A DNA stretch of 8,839 bases from Candidatus Sediminicultor sextus (GCA_014894735.1 JADBKX010000156.1:2515-11353), one strand, 5' to 3'; positions 1 through 6,203 are shown, counted from the stretch's first letter. Numbers and translations: made by a program. Notes: generated by a model not told the origin, from the sequence alone.

Positions 1-34
1 ATTTAATATCTTTTATTATCTTCATATCTCTCAT
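1..34 (-). CDS. Possible 5' end of a further gene, cut by the window edge
   Basis: After the metF stop codon an ATG at 34-32 opens a frame that stays open to the window edge and reads MRDMKIIKDIK. A second in-frame ATG lies at 25-23, preceded by a purine-rich GAGAG stretch. If real, the gene would follow metF by only a few bases and so be translationally linked to it. Eleven residues are too few to identify a family. Its position after metF would fit another methionine or C1 gene, but that is inference only. Confidence 0.3.
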   Translation of the reverse strand, partial: MRDMKIIKDIK

Positions 35-37
35 CTT

Positions 38-901
38 TTAATTTAATAAACGGCAGACTAAATTCATATCTCGTAAAGGGAATATATGAATTCCGGCTGC
101 TTCTTTAAATTTACCTATTTCATTAATAAGTTCTCGGGATATCTTTACTCCCTCCTCTACATCCTTCCCCTTCATTCTCTCCTTTACTCCTGGGGGAACA
201 AAGATACCTGGCAAATTATTATTTAAATATTCAACCATTTCATAACTTTTTAAGGGCATAATCCCAATAATTTTAGGTATATTGATATGAGCGGTAAGTT
301 TTAAAAATCTTTCCAGTAGTCTTATATCATAAATGGGTTGGGTTTGAATAAAATTAGCCCCGGCCGATACTTTTTTCTCAAACCGTTTTATCTCCTTTGT
401 TAAATCCTGGGCAGTGGGATTAACCGCTACCCCGATAAAAAAATCTGTTTTATCTTTAAACTCTTTCCCACCGTACTCATGTCCATTATTTAACTTGTTT
501 ACCATTTTTACTAATCCTATAGAATCTACATCATAAACACCAGTCGCCATAATATAATCACCCACCTCGGGAGGGTCTCCAGTTAAAGCTAAAATATTCT
601 TTACCCCTAAAGCAAAGGCACCTAAAAGTTCTGCCTGTAGACCCAATAAATTTCTATCTCGGCAGGTTATATGAAAAATTGCTTCTAACCCTATTTTTTC
701 CTGAATAATATGAGAAAGGGCAATTGGGCTCATTCTTAATTTAGCCAGAGGACAATCGGTAACATTGACCGCATCTACTACCTTTCTGAAATTATCGCAA
801 TCCACCTCTCTTAAAATCTTATCTAAATTTAAAGTTTTGGGAGGATCTAACTCCACTGTTACTACAAACTTATTCGAGGCTAGTTTTTCTCTTAAATTCA
901 T
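38..901 (-). CDS. metF: 5,10-methylenetetrahydrofolate reductase, short form (MetF)
   Basis: This enzyme reduces 5,10-methylene-THF to 5-methyl-THF, the methyl donor for methionine synthesis, in the cytoplasm using FAD. At 287 residues it is a single TIM-barrel domain without extensions, the usual bacterial length. Visible motifs are the N-terminal catalytic VELDPP (Glu17), CRDRN (80-84), LALTGDPP (104-111), QTQP (186-189) and GIHIFP near the C-terminus (270-275). The ATG at 901 follows AAAGGCGG with an 11-nt spacer, which is somewhat long. The gene lies downstream of the proC terminator hairpin, so it needs readthrough or its own promoter; I found no convincing promoter in 902-954. Its role fits the upstream homocysteine genes, because homocysteine needs methyl-THF to become methionine. 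Short MetF proteins of this type also occur in Wood-Ljungdahl organisms, so a role in acetyl-CoA synthesis is possible; no neighbour here supports that. Confidence 0.9.
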   Translation of the reverse strand: MNLREKLASNKFVVTVELDPPKTLNLDKILREVDCDNFRKVVDAVNVTDCPLAKLRMSPIALSHIIQEKIGLEAIFHITCRDRNLLGLQAELLGAFALGVKNILALTGDPPEVGDYIMATGVYDVDSIGLVKMVNKLNNGHEYGGKEFKDKTDFFIGVAVNPTAQDLTKEIKRFEKKVSAGANFIQTQPIYDIRLLERFLKLTAHINIPKIIGIMPLKSYEMVEYLNNNLPGIFVPPGVKERMKGKDVEEGVKISRELINEIGKFKEAAGIHIFPLRDMNLVCRLLN

Positions 902-954
902 TAACTTTATTTCCGCCTTTCTTTACTTTAGGTAAAATTACAATCTCCCTTTTT

Positions 955-992
955 AAAAAGGAACAGAGAACCGTTGTCCCCTGTTCCTTTTT
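955..992 (-). terminator. Strong hairpin terminator downstream of proC (possibly REP-derived)
   Basis: On the minus strand AAAAAGGAACAGGGGA (992-977) pairs with TTCTCTGTTCCTTTTT (970-955) around the six-base loop CAACGG. This gives a 16-bp stem including two G.U wobbles and ending in a T-run. The wobbles pair only in minus-strand RNA; the plus-strand transcript would have A.C mismatches. The hairpin therefore suits the end of the proC transcript, whose stop codon lies about 40 bp upstream. Confidence 0.75.
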
Positions 993-1031
993 TCCCTTTT
1001 AAAGTTTATTTCCTATCATTGCAAATTCTTT

Positions 1032-1847
1032 TTATCGAGAAATTTCCCTAGATTTTTCTGTTGCTCTACTAACCGCTTTAATAAGGGCTACTCTTATCCC
1101 CCCATCTTCTAACTCCATCAATCCATCCACTGTAACCCCAGCCGGAGTAGTAACATCACCTTTTAATAAAGCCGGGTGCATCCCTGTTTTTAATACCATT
1201 TTAGCAGCTCCTAATAAGGTTTGGGCAGTTAATTTCTGAGCCAATTCTCGAGGTAATCCCATTCTTAATCCTCCTTCAGTTAGAGATTCAATAATTATAT
1301 AAGTATAAGCTGGACCACTGCCTGATAAGGCTGTAACTACATCCATTAATTCTTCCCGGTGAATAACCTCCACTAACCCTACTGCTCCAAAGATATCTAT
1401 AGCCATCTGAATGTGATTTTCATCAATATACTTTCCCGGACAAAGAACAGTCATACCTTCATTAATTAAAGCGGGTGTATTGGGCATCGCCCTGACTACC
1501 GGGATATTCTTTTCCAAACATTCCTCTATAAATTGAGTACTGGTAGCCGCAGCAATGGATATTATTAACTGTTTTTCGGAAATTATGTCTTTGATACTAG
1601 AAAGTACTTTCTTCATCATCTGGGGTTTAATCGCAAGTATAATTATATCTTTCCCTGAAATCATTTCTTTATTATTAATATAAGTTTGAATGCCATATTT
1701 TTTATTTATTTCTTTCGCATGTTCTTCCTGGGCAGTACTTCCGGCTATATTTTCTTTCTTCACTAAATTATTTTTGATCATACCATTAAGCAGGGTTTCC
1801 CCCATTTTTCCCACTCCAATTATAGCAACTTTTTTATTTGTAAGCAT
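1032..1847 (-). CDS. proC: Pyrroline-5-carboxylate reductase (ProC)
   Basis: This enzyme catalyses the last step of proline synthesis, the NAD(P)H-dependent reduction of 1-pyrroline-5-carboxylate. The protein begins MLTNKKVAIIGVGKMGE, with the Rossmann dinucleotide motif GxGxMG at residues 11-16. AIKP follows the Rossmann strands, and the helical dimerisation domain carries ALSGSGPAY, then TTPAGVTVDGL and a LE-DGG-R segment, which together are the ProC signature. I chose the ATG at 1847 (271 residues, the family norm). A longer frame begins at 1880, but its first 11 residues would be encoded by a GAAAGGGGG purine tract that looks like the ribosome binding site, and that upstream ATG has no Shine-Dalgarno site. 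No proA or proB is visible. A 197-bp repeat-bearing gap separates proC from the UPF0280 gene, so co-transcription with the homocysteine operon is uncertain. Confidence 0.93.
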   Translation of the reverse strand: MLTNKKVAIIGVGKMGETLLNGMIKNNLVKKENIAGSTAQEEHAKEINKKYGIQTYINNKEMISGKDIIILAIKPQMMKKVLSSIKDIISEKQLIISIAAATSTQFIEECLEKNIPVVRAMPNTPALINEGMTVLCPGKYIDENHIQMAIDIFGAVGLVEVIHREELMDVVTALSGSGPAYTYIIIESLTEGGLRMGLPRELAQKLTAQTLLGAAKMVLKTGMHPALLKGDVTTPAGVTVDGLMELEDGGIRVALIKAVSRATEKSREISR

Positions 1848-1859
1848 AGTATTTATATT

Positions 1860-1868
1860 CCCCCTTTC
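1860..1868 (-). promoter_or_regulatory. Probable proC ribosome binding site that decides the start
   Basis: GAAAGGGGG on the minus strand lies 12 nt before the ATG at 1847. The spacing is long, but it is the only Shine-Dalgarno-like sequence near either candidate start, and it would lie inside the coding region if the ATG at 1880 were used. Confidence 0.5.
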
Positions 1869-1896
1869 GATAAAAATCATTTAATTTTTAAATTAA

Positions 1897-1925
1897 CCAA
1901 TTTGCCAATCCGCCAATCTACCAAT
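1897..1925. repeat. Octamer tandem array (CCAATNNN x4) upstream of proC
   Basis: CCAAT begins at 1897, 1905, 1913 and 1921, an exact 8-bp period; on the minus strand the units read ATTGGTAG, ATTGGCGG, ATTGGCAA and ATTGGTTA. Two further CCAAT words occur at 1933 and 1983 in the same spacer. The three trailing bases of each unit vary. The spacer has no coding frame I can support. The minus-strand word TTGGCA inside the array resembles a -35 box, but no good -10 partner follows. Confidence 0.7.
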
Positions 1926-2044
1926 TCTCGATCCAATAGTTACCTAGTCTAGTCCACCCATATCCCAGACCTTATCAGTCTGCCAATCTATAAAATCTTA
2001 TCCTAAGTTAAAAAATACATAAAGGGTTTTTATATCATCTTTTT

Positions 2045-2797
2045 CTATTTTACTACAGTAAAATTTATATCTCCCCATAGACCCATTTTATCATCTTTTA
2101 TTATTACTACACCCTTTACCCCTGGTATCTTTTGGGCATAAACTAATCCTTGCTCTACATCTTTTTGCGTTTTAACTCTATTACCTACTGCCGTAGCAGC
2201 CGCATCAGCAAGCAAAACAGAATCAGAAATTACAGTAACCGCATCCGCTTTCCCAAAACTCAAAGAAGGACCCACCGTGCCAGAAGATGTGCAAATCCCC
2301 ATATAATTCTCTTTTGCCTCTATCTTTAAAATAATTCTCTGGCTAAAAGGAGAACTCCCTGCAAATATACTCACTTTTCTCAACTGATTGCTCTTAATAA
2401 AAATATCCCCGCCATTTTCCACTATTACTTCAGAAGAATAATTTAAAAGTGCTTTCCCTACGAATTCAGCTATTGCTCCTGCTACTGAAGCCATTGGTCC
2501 AACTCCACACAATGCTGTTGTGTGAATCATAGACTGGATTATCTCGGAAGCCTTTTTATCCTGGGAATAGGGCAAAAGAGTACTTTTAAATAAGGGGTGG
2601 CTATAAATATAATTCTCTATCTGTTTTCTAAAGTTTGAAACCATCTGTTGTGCATAGAAACTTAATTCTTGATTTGTTCTTATAAATAGATCGCTTTCTT
2701 CTTCCTTTATTTGAAAAGAAATTAAATCCTTTTCTTCAATTAAATTTCGATATTTCCTTTCTTTATATTCTATTTTATTAGTTTGAGGAAAAATCAT
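2045..2797 (-). CDS. UPF0280 / COG2122 family protein, ApbE-like, linked to homocysteine synthesis
   Basis: At 250 residues this is a full-length UPF0280 (COG2122) protein, distantly related to the ApbE flavin-transferase fold. Key segments are YRNLIEEKDLISF (16-28), GVGPMASVAGAIAE (98-111), ENGGDIF (127-133), GICTSSGTVGPSLSFGKAD (167-185) and LADAAATAVGN (196-206). The GPMA and NGGD blocks are what ApbE relatives share. No signal peptide or membrane segment is visible, so it is probably cytoplasmic. A COG2122 protein in Methanosarcina has, as I recall, been genetically linked to sulfide-dependent homocysteine formation; its biochemical step is not settled. It is the last gene of a three-gene operon, 30 bp after the NIL ferredoxin, which agrees with that role. 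The ATG at 2797 has only a weak purine-rich site (GAGAAG) upstream, so translation may depend on coupling. FMN transfer or an unrelated function cannot be excluded. Confidence 0.87.
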   Translation of the reverse strand: MIFPQTNKIEYKERKYRNLIEEKDLISFQIKEEESDLFIRTNQELSFYAQQMVSNFRKQIENYIYSHPLFKSTLLPYSQDKKASEIIQSMIHTTALCGVGPMASVAGAIAEFVGKALLNYSSEVIVENGGDIFIKSNQLRKVSIFAGSSPFSQRIILKIEAKENYMGICTSSGTVGPSLSFGKADAVTVISDSVLLADAAATAVGNRVKTQKDVEQGLVYAQKIPGVKGVVIIKDDKMGLWGDINFTVVK

Positions 2798-2827
2798 TGC
2801 TTTTCTTCTCGCTTACTTTAATTTTTT

Positions 2828-3235
2828 TTAAAAAGTGACTTTGATTGCCTGTAAAGGACAAGCCTCTACACAATTACCACAAACAATACACTTTTCGTAA
2901 TCAAACTTTAACTTAAAAGTTTCTTTGTCTAAAGACAATACGCCGGTCGGACAAATAGAGATACAAGCCCCGCAATCAATACATTTCTTCTCATCCCATA
3001 TTACTTCTTGCTCTAATAGTTCAATCCTTACACCTATCTGCCTGACAAAGTTCAAGCCTTCTTTTATCTGTTCATCCTCGCCTTTGAGTTCTAAAACTAA
3101 TTTCCCCCCTAAACTTGGTTCAAATTTTGCCTGCAAAATATTTACCCACAAGCCATAATCTTTTATCAGCTGATAGGTTACGGGTTTCTCAACATTTTGA
3201 GGAGAAAAGGTAAAAATTACTTTCTTACTTAACAT
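2828..3235 (-). CDS. NIL-domain ferredoxin, 2x[4Fe-4S], homocysteine biosynthesis partner
   Basis: This 135-residue protein has an N-terminal NIL domain (about 1-78; a ferredoxin-fold module also found at the C-terminus of MetN-type ABC ATPases) followed by a dicluster ferredoxin. The clusters are C85-C88-C91-C95-P and C116-C119-C122-C126-P, two intact CxxCxxCxxxCP motifs. It is soluble and expected to be cytoplasmic. In methanogens the homologue works with the DUF39 protein in homocysteine synthesis from aspartate semialdehyde and sulfide, presumably as a reductant or in sulfur handling. Here it lies 43 bp after the DUF39 gene and 30 bp before the UPF0280 gene, the same association. The ATG at 3235 follows AAAGGGATGA with suitable spacing. 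Taken alone it could serve other electron-transfer reactions; the gene context is the main argument for its role. Confidence 0.9.
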   Translation of the reverse strand: MLSKKVIFTFSPQNVEKPVTYQLIKDYGLWVNILQAKFEPSLGGKLVLELKGEDEQIKEGLNFVRQIGVRIELLEQEVIWDEKKCIDCGACISICPTGVLSLDKETFKLKFDYEKCIVCGNCVEACPLQAIKVTF

Positions 3236-3273
3236 TTAAATCATCCCTTTAGAGTTATTATTTTAAAGATTTT

Positions 3274-3294
3274 AATTTCTAATGAATTTCTAAT
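3274..3294. repeat. 10-bp direct duplication at the 3' end of the HcyBio gene
   Basis: AATTTCTAAT occurs at 3274-3283 and 3285-3294, an 11-bp period. The TAG stop of the HcyBio gene (3281-3279) lies in the left copy. A 13-bp inverted match to the neighbouring sequence (TAGAAATTAAAAT) occurs at 4501-4513 in the leader of the same gene. In sequence this AT-rich a chance match is possible. Confidence 0.4.
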
Positions 3295-4439
3295 AAAGAC
3301 TTAAATTTATTCTCTTTAGGAAATTTTTGGATGGGTTCCTGTAATAAAAACTTTCCTCTTAATATTTCTTCTTTTAATCTTTGGGCAATTTCCCGAGCTT
3401 TAGCATAACTGGAAAGGGGAGAAGTGGGAACATTTTTCCCCCGAATGGTAATATTCCCCTCTCTTAATTGTTTATAATTTACCCGGCCCAAAGAAGGCTT
3501 TATTAAATGAGGAAAACTATAATCAATTATCTCAGTCCATATATCTTCATCTTTTACAGCCGCATTTTTCATTATTTTACTATTTAAAATGGGAATTGGT
3601 ATTCCTATACCTACCACCAATGTCACTCCATACCCTTTAAAAGTTGCCGCACGAATATAATCTGTGCTCATCTTTTTTAAATCTCCGACTACTGCTAAAG
3701 TTCCTCCTTTATAGATGGCTTTACCTTCTTCGCCTTTGAGCATTTGAGGATAAAATTGTGTTCCTTCCCAAGCTATATAACCTTGTGCCCCACCTAAAAA
3801 TATTCGAGTACCTATGCCAATAGTTATAAATTCAGGGTCATTAAGCAAAGGGCTCAATTGGCTACTGGTACAATAATTTGCGTTTCCTATATTGGGAAGT
3901 AGAATCCCCATATAGGTATATATTTTTCTATCAGAAGTATTGACTGCCACATTATAGTTTTGATAACCATTTCGAGGATTAAATAAAACTGCTTGATTTA
4001 TACTTTCTTTGGTTATATAACTTTCTATTTCCCGCCGTGGATAGCAATCTGTTCCCTGGGATATAGCCTTTAATTTAATCTTTTTTCCTGAAATTAAATC
4101 TTCAATGACATGAGCTCCTCCATATTCCATCCCTTGGCTTTCAGAAAGCTGAGTAGCTCCTAAATAGACATCCACTGCCGCTAACCCCGCATAAGCCTCA
4201 ACATCATTCAACCAAACTTTCTGCATTCGGATAGGAGGATCACTGTGTCCGAAATTTATTATTGTCCCCGAGGAACACATTGGCCCAAAAGTACCGGTAG
4301 TTACCACATCAATTTCTTCCGTTGCCTTTTCTATACCCTTTTCCTTAACTATGGGAATAATTTCTTCGGCAGTTACTATTACAGCCTTACCACTTCTAAT
4401 TTTGGTATTAATTTCTTCATAAGTTCTTTGTATAGTCAA
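3279..4439 (-). CDS. Homocysteine biosynthesis protein (DUF39 / HcyBio domain)
   Basis: This family is implicated in direct sulfuration of aspartate semialdehyde to homocysteine in methanogens and many anaerobic bacteria, replacing the homoserine acylation route. The 386-residue protein is almost entirely the HcyBio domain: RTYEEIN-KIRSGKAVIVTAEE at the start, TTGTFGPMCSSG (48-58), YGGAHVIEDL (106-115), SQGTDCYPRRE (127-137), YCTSSQLSPLLNDPEF (189-204), GIGTRIFLGGAQGY (208-221) and a C-terminal RGKNVPTSPLSSY. It has only three cysteines, 55, 132 and 190. The first two fall where conserved cysteines are reported in the Methanosarcina protein and could carry a persulfide; that assignment is from memory and position only. 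Unlike the methanogen version it has no C-terminal CBS pair. The start is TTG at 4439, supported by AGGAGGG seven bases upstream. It is the first gene of the HcyBio - NIL ferredoxin - UPF0280 operon. Confidence 0.92.
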   Translation of the reverse strand: MTIQRTYEEINTKIRSGKAVIVTAEEIIPIVKEKGIEKATEEIDVVTTGTFGPMCSSGTIINFGHSDPPIRMQKVWLNDVEAYAGLAAVDVYLGATQLSESQGMEYGGAHVIEDLISGKKIKLKAISQGTDCYPRREIESYITKESINQAVLFNPRNGYQNYNVAVNTSDRKIYTYMGILLPNIGNANYCTSSQLSPLLNDPEFITIGIGTRIFLGGAQGYIAWEGTQFYPQMLKGEEGKAIYKGGTLAVVGDLKKMSTDYIRAATFKGYGVTLVVGIGIPIPILNSKIMKNAAVKDEDIWTEIIDYSFPHLIKPSLGRVNYKQLREGNITIRGKNVPTSPLSSYAKAREIAQRLKEEILRGKFLLQEPIQKFPKENKFKSLLEIH

Positions 4440-4446
4440 AAAATAA

Positions 4447-4453
4447 CCCTCCT
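4447..4453 (-). promoter_or_regulatory. Strong ribosome binding site supporting the TTG start of the HcyBio gene
   Basis: AGGAGGG on the minus strand lies 7 nt before TTG at 4439-4437. No ATG sits at a usable distance, so the TTG start is well supported. Confidence 0.8.
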
Positions 4454-4460
4454 GTAAATT

Positions 4461-4488
4461 AAGTCGTTAGTATATAGTATATAGTAAA
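4461..4488 (+). repeat. Heptamer array TAGTATA in the HcyBio leader
   Basis: Downstream of the word AAGTCGT, TAGTATA (4468-4474), TAGTATA (4475-4481) and TAGTAAA (4482-4488) form an exact 7-bp period. A diverged copy in the opposite orientation lies at 4599-4622, and a cut copy starting AGTCGTTAGT ends the window at 8839. The array sits just upstream of the HcyBio ribosome binding site. Confidence 0.7.
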
Positions 4489-4511
4489 GAAATAAGAAAA
4501 TAGAAATTAAA

Positions 4512-4538
4512 ATTATATTAGTGAATAATATATAGCAA
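4512..4538 (-). promoter_or_regulatory. Candidate sigma-70-type promoter for the homocysteine operon
   Basis: On the minus strand a perfect TATAAT (4517-4512) follows TTGCTA (4538-4533) with a 15-bp spacer, shorter than the preferred 17. It lies about 70 bp upstream of the HcyBio start, in a gap wide enough for an independent promoter. The region is so AT-rich that a -10 match is weak evidence by itself. I found no SAM-I riboswitch or T-box signature in this leader. Confidence 0.3.
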
Positions 4539-4598
4539 AAAAAGGGGGAACATAAAACTATAATTCAAAATTAAATTTAAGGTAAAACTGATACTAAT

Positions 4599-4622
4599 TT
4601 TATTTACTAAATACTATCGACT
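4599..4622 (-). repeat. Inverted copy of the heptamer array, overlapping the cimA stop
   Basis: Read on the minus strand this is AGTCGATAGTATTTAGTAAA followed by TAAA. AGTCGATAGTATTTAGT matches AGTCGTTAGTATATAGT of the array at 4463-4479 at 15 of 17 positions, but in the opposite orientation. The cimA stop codon TAG lies inside the array, so the final residues SVDSI are encoded by repeat sequence. Confidence 0.6.
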
Positions 4623-6187
4623 GATTTGTATTGCATATTGTGTTTGTTTTTCTGAAAGGCAATTATATTTAACATCTTTTCGGTTGCTTCTATTGCTGCT
4701 AAAACTTGATCGGGGTTAACCCCTTTAGTGATAAAAGTTTTGTGAGTTTGCCACCCCCAGGTAATGGTACATTGCACTAAAGCATCTGTTTTTCCTCCGG
4801 GAGGTATATTCACCGTATAATCTAAAAGAATTGGCAAAGGATAATTTATTTTTTTTGCAATTTTTCTAATGGCATTCATAAATGCATCATATCCACCGTC
4901 CCCTTGGGCACTTTCTTCTAATAATAACTCTTGGTTCTTTCCTTTATCTTTATACAGCAATTTAACCACAGCAATAGGCTTCAATTCCATACTGGTCACT
5001 ATATTGCATAATTCTAATTTAAAGGTCTTTTCTTGAGGTGTTTCTAAGACATCTGAAATAACATAAGGCAAATCCCCTGCTGTAATAGTTTCTTTTCTAT
5101 CGCCAAGCTCAATAATTCTCTCTAACACACGTTTTTTTTGTGCTTGAGTAAGTTCAATGTCAATTTCCTCCAAATTATATTCTAAATTAGATTTTCCACT
5201 TAATTTACCCAAAGCATATTGTCTCTTGCGGTTAAACCGTTCAGGGAAAAGAGAGGTAACGTAAAGATTCCCCTTTTTATCCCCATCAGCATGAATTCCA
5301 GCAGTCTGTGTAAAGACATTTACACCAGATATAGGTTTATTAAAAGCTATTCGATGTCCAGAAAAGACTTCAACTGTCTTACTAAGATGGAATAAGCGTT
5401 TTTCTTCAATTCCTGTTTTAATTTTAAGAAAATCGTGAAGTCCAACCACCACTTCTTCTAAGGGAGCATTCCCCGCACGTTCACCCATGCCATTAACTGT
5501 GCAATGTATTCCCTTTATCCCTGCTTCTACGGCTACTAAAGTATTGGCCGTGGCTAAGCCATAATCATTGTGGGCGTGAAAATCAAAATGAAGATTAGGA
5601 TATCTTGCTAAAATTTCTTTGATGAATTCGGAAACTTGGCTAGGATAAAGAATTCCAAGTGTATCAGGTAACATAAACCGTTTTATCGGTTCTCCTTGCA
5701 GACTATCTAAAAGATAATAAACGTAATCTCGAGAATTAATCATCCCCTGAGACCAATCTTCCAAATATATATTACAAGTAACTCCCTTGTTATTAGCATA
5801 TGCAACAGTTTCTTTTATGTCTTGAACATGTTGCTCTTTGGTCTTCCTTAACTGATTTTTCAGGTGATTCATTGACCCCTTGCTAAGGATATTCATTATT
5901 TTTCCGCCAGAATTACAGATCCAATTGACCGATTCTATCTTGTCTACAAATCCTAAAATTTCTATCTTCTCTACACAACTCACTTTTTTAGCCCAATCGA
6001 TTATTTCGGCCACAGATTGTTCTTCCCCTTTACTCACCTTAGCACTGGCAATTTCAATTCTATCTACTTTTACTTCTTTCAGTAATATCTTGGCAATAGT
6101 TAATTTTTCTTGAGGGGAGTAACTCACGCCTTTCATTTGTTCTCCGTCTCTTAAAGTAGTATCCATTATTTCTATTTTCTTGTTCAA
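4607..6187 (-). CDS. cimA: (R)-citramalate synthase, Leptospira type (CimA)
   Basis: This enzyme condenses pyruvate and acetyl-CoA to (R)-citramalate, opening the threonine-independent route to isoleucine. The 526 residues comprise an HMGL-like TIM barrel (about 1-285), a linker and a C-terminal LeuA-type regulatory dimer domain (about 390-510). Catalytic and metal residues are visible: R13-D14 in TLRDGEQ, H204 and H206 in HAHND, GMGERAGNAPLEE, and TQTAGIHADGDKKGNLY with H299 and Y309. By recalled alignment with the Leptospira enzyme, the pyruvate-pocket residues Leu81, Leu104 and Tyr144 correspond here to L78, L101 and Y141; LeuA next door has Ser139 at the tyrosine position. This argues against a second isopropylmalate synthase. 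GDGGYDAFM and IPPGGKTDAL mark the regulatory domain, so isoleucine feedback is likely. The start is TTG, with AAGGAAGTGAT just upstream. The last residues are encoded by the repeat array described separately. LeuA lies upstream across a 199-bp repeat island. Confidence 0.9.
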   Translation of the reverse strand: MNKKIEIMDTTLRDGEQMKGVSYSPQEKLTIAKILLKEVKVDRIEIASAKVSKGEEQSVAEIIDWAKKVSCVEKIEILGFVDKIESVNWICNSGGKIMNILSKGSMNHLKNQLRKTKEQHVQDIKETVAYANNKGVTCNIYLEDWSQGMINSRDYVYYLLDSLQGEPIKRFMLPDTLGILYPSQVSEFIKEILARYPNLHFDFHAHNDYGLATANTLVAVEAGIKGIHCTVNGMGERAGNAPLEEVVVGLHDFLKIKTGIEEKRLFHLSKTVEVFSGHRIAFNKPISGVNVFTQTAGIHADGDKKGNLYVTSLFPERFNRKRQYALGKLSGKSNLEYNLEEIDIELTQAQKKRVLERIIELGDRKETITAGDLPYVISDVLETPQEKTFKLELCNIVTSMELKPIAVVKLLYKDKGKNQELLLEESAQGDGGYDAFMNAIRKIAKKINYPLPILLDYTVNIPPGGKTDALVQCTITWGWQTHKTFITKGVNPDQVLAAIEATEKMLNIIAFQKNKHNMQYKSVDSI

Positions 6188-6192
6188 CTTTA

Positions 6193-6203
6193 ATCACTTC
6201 CTT
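6193..6203 (-). promoter_or_regulatory. Ribosome binding site supporting the TTG start of cimA
   Basis: AAGGAAGTGAT on the minus strand differs from the full anti-16S complement AAGGAGGTGAT at one base and ends 5 nt before TTG at 6187-6185. The next in-frame ATG is at codon 8, inside the conserved IEIMDTTLRDGEQ strand, so it is too far downstream. Confidence 0.75.

Larger units (their letters stand above)
1848..2044. other. Intergenic spacer between the UPF0280 gene and proC
   Basis: This 197-bp gap holds the octamer array, isolated CCAAT words, a weak 5-bp hairpin (CAGAC 1966-1970 with GTCTG 1978-1982) and the purine-rich proC ribosome site. I see no RNA gene, no clear terminator for the upstream operon and no confident promoter. 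Confidence 0.6.

Noticed and set aside
1848..1880. N-terminal extension of ProC to the ATG at 1880
   Set aside because: The ATG at 1880 has no Shine-Dalgarno site, the extension would be encoded by the purine-rich ribosome site, and ProC proteins normally begin just before the GxGxMG strand.
1690..1884. 64-codon plus-strand frame opposite the proC start
   Set aside because: It is antisense to the conserved Rossmann region of proC. Its hydrophobic Phe/Ile/Ser-rich translation is what the reverse of an AT-rich gene gives, and no ribosome site precedes it.
1897..1990. CRISPR array
   Set aside because: The units are 8 bp and contiguous, with no repeat-spacer structure of 25-40 bp and no cas genes.
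2925..3158. 77-codon plus-strand frame inside the NIL ferredoxin gene
   Set aside because: It lies opposite the cysteine motifs of an unmistakable ferredoxin and has no recognisable domain.
4245..4457. 70-codon plus-strand frame over the HcyBio start
   Set aside because: It is antisense to the conserved HcyBio N-terminus and has no family resemblance.
4440..4606. SAM riboswitch or T-box leader controlling the homocysteine operon
   Set aside because: A methionine-related leader was expected to hold one, but there is no GC-rich multi-helix core or conserved T-box sequence; the region is AT-rich and repetitive.
5880..6113. 77-codon plus-strand frame inside cimA
   Set aside because: It is a shadow of the well-supported CimA barrel on the other strand.
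4607..6187. Second isopropylmalate synthase or homocitrate synthase
   Set aside because: Residues 78, 101 and 141 and the TQTAGIHADGDKKGNLY and IPPGGKTDAL motifs match citramalate synthase instead.
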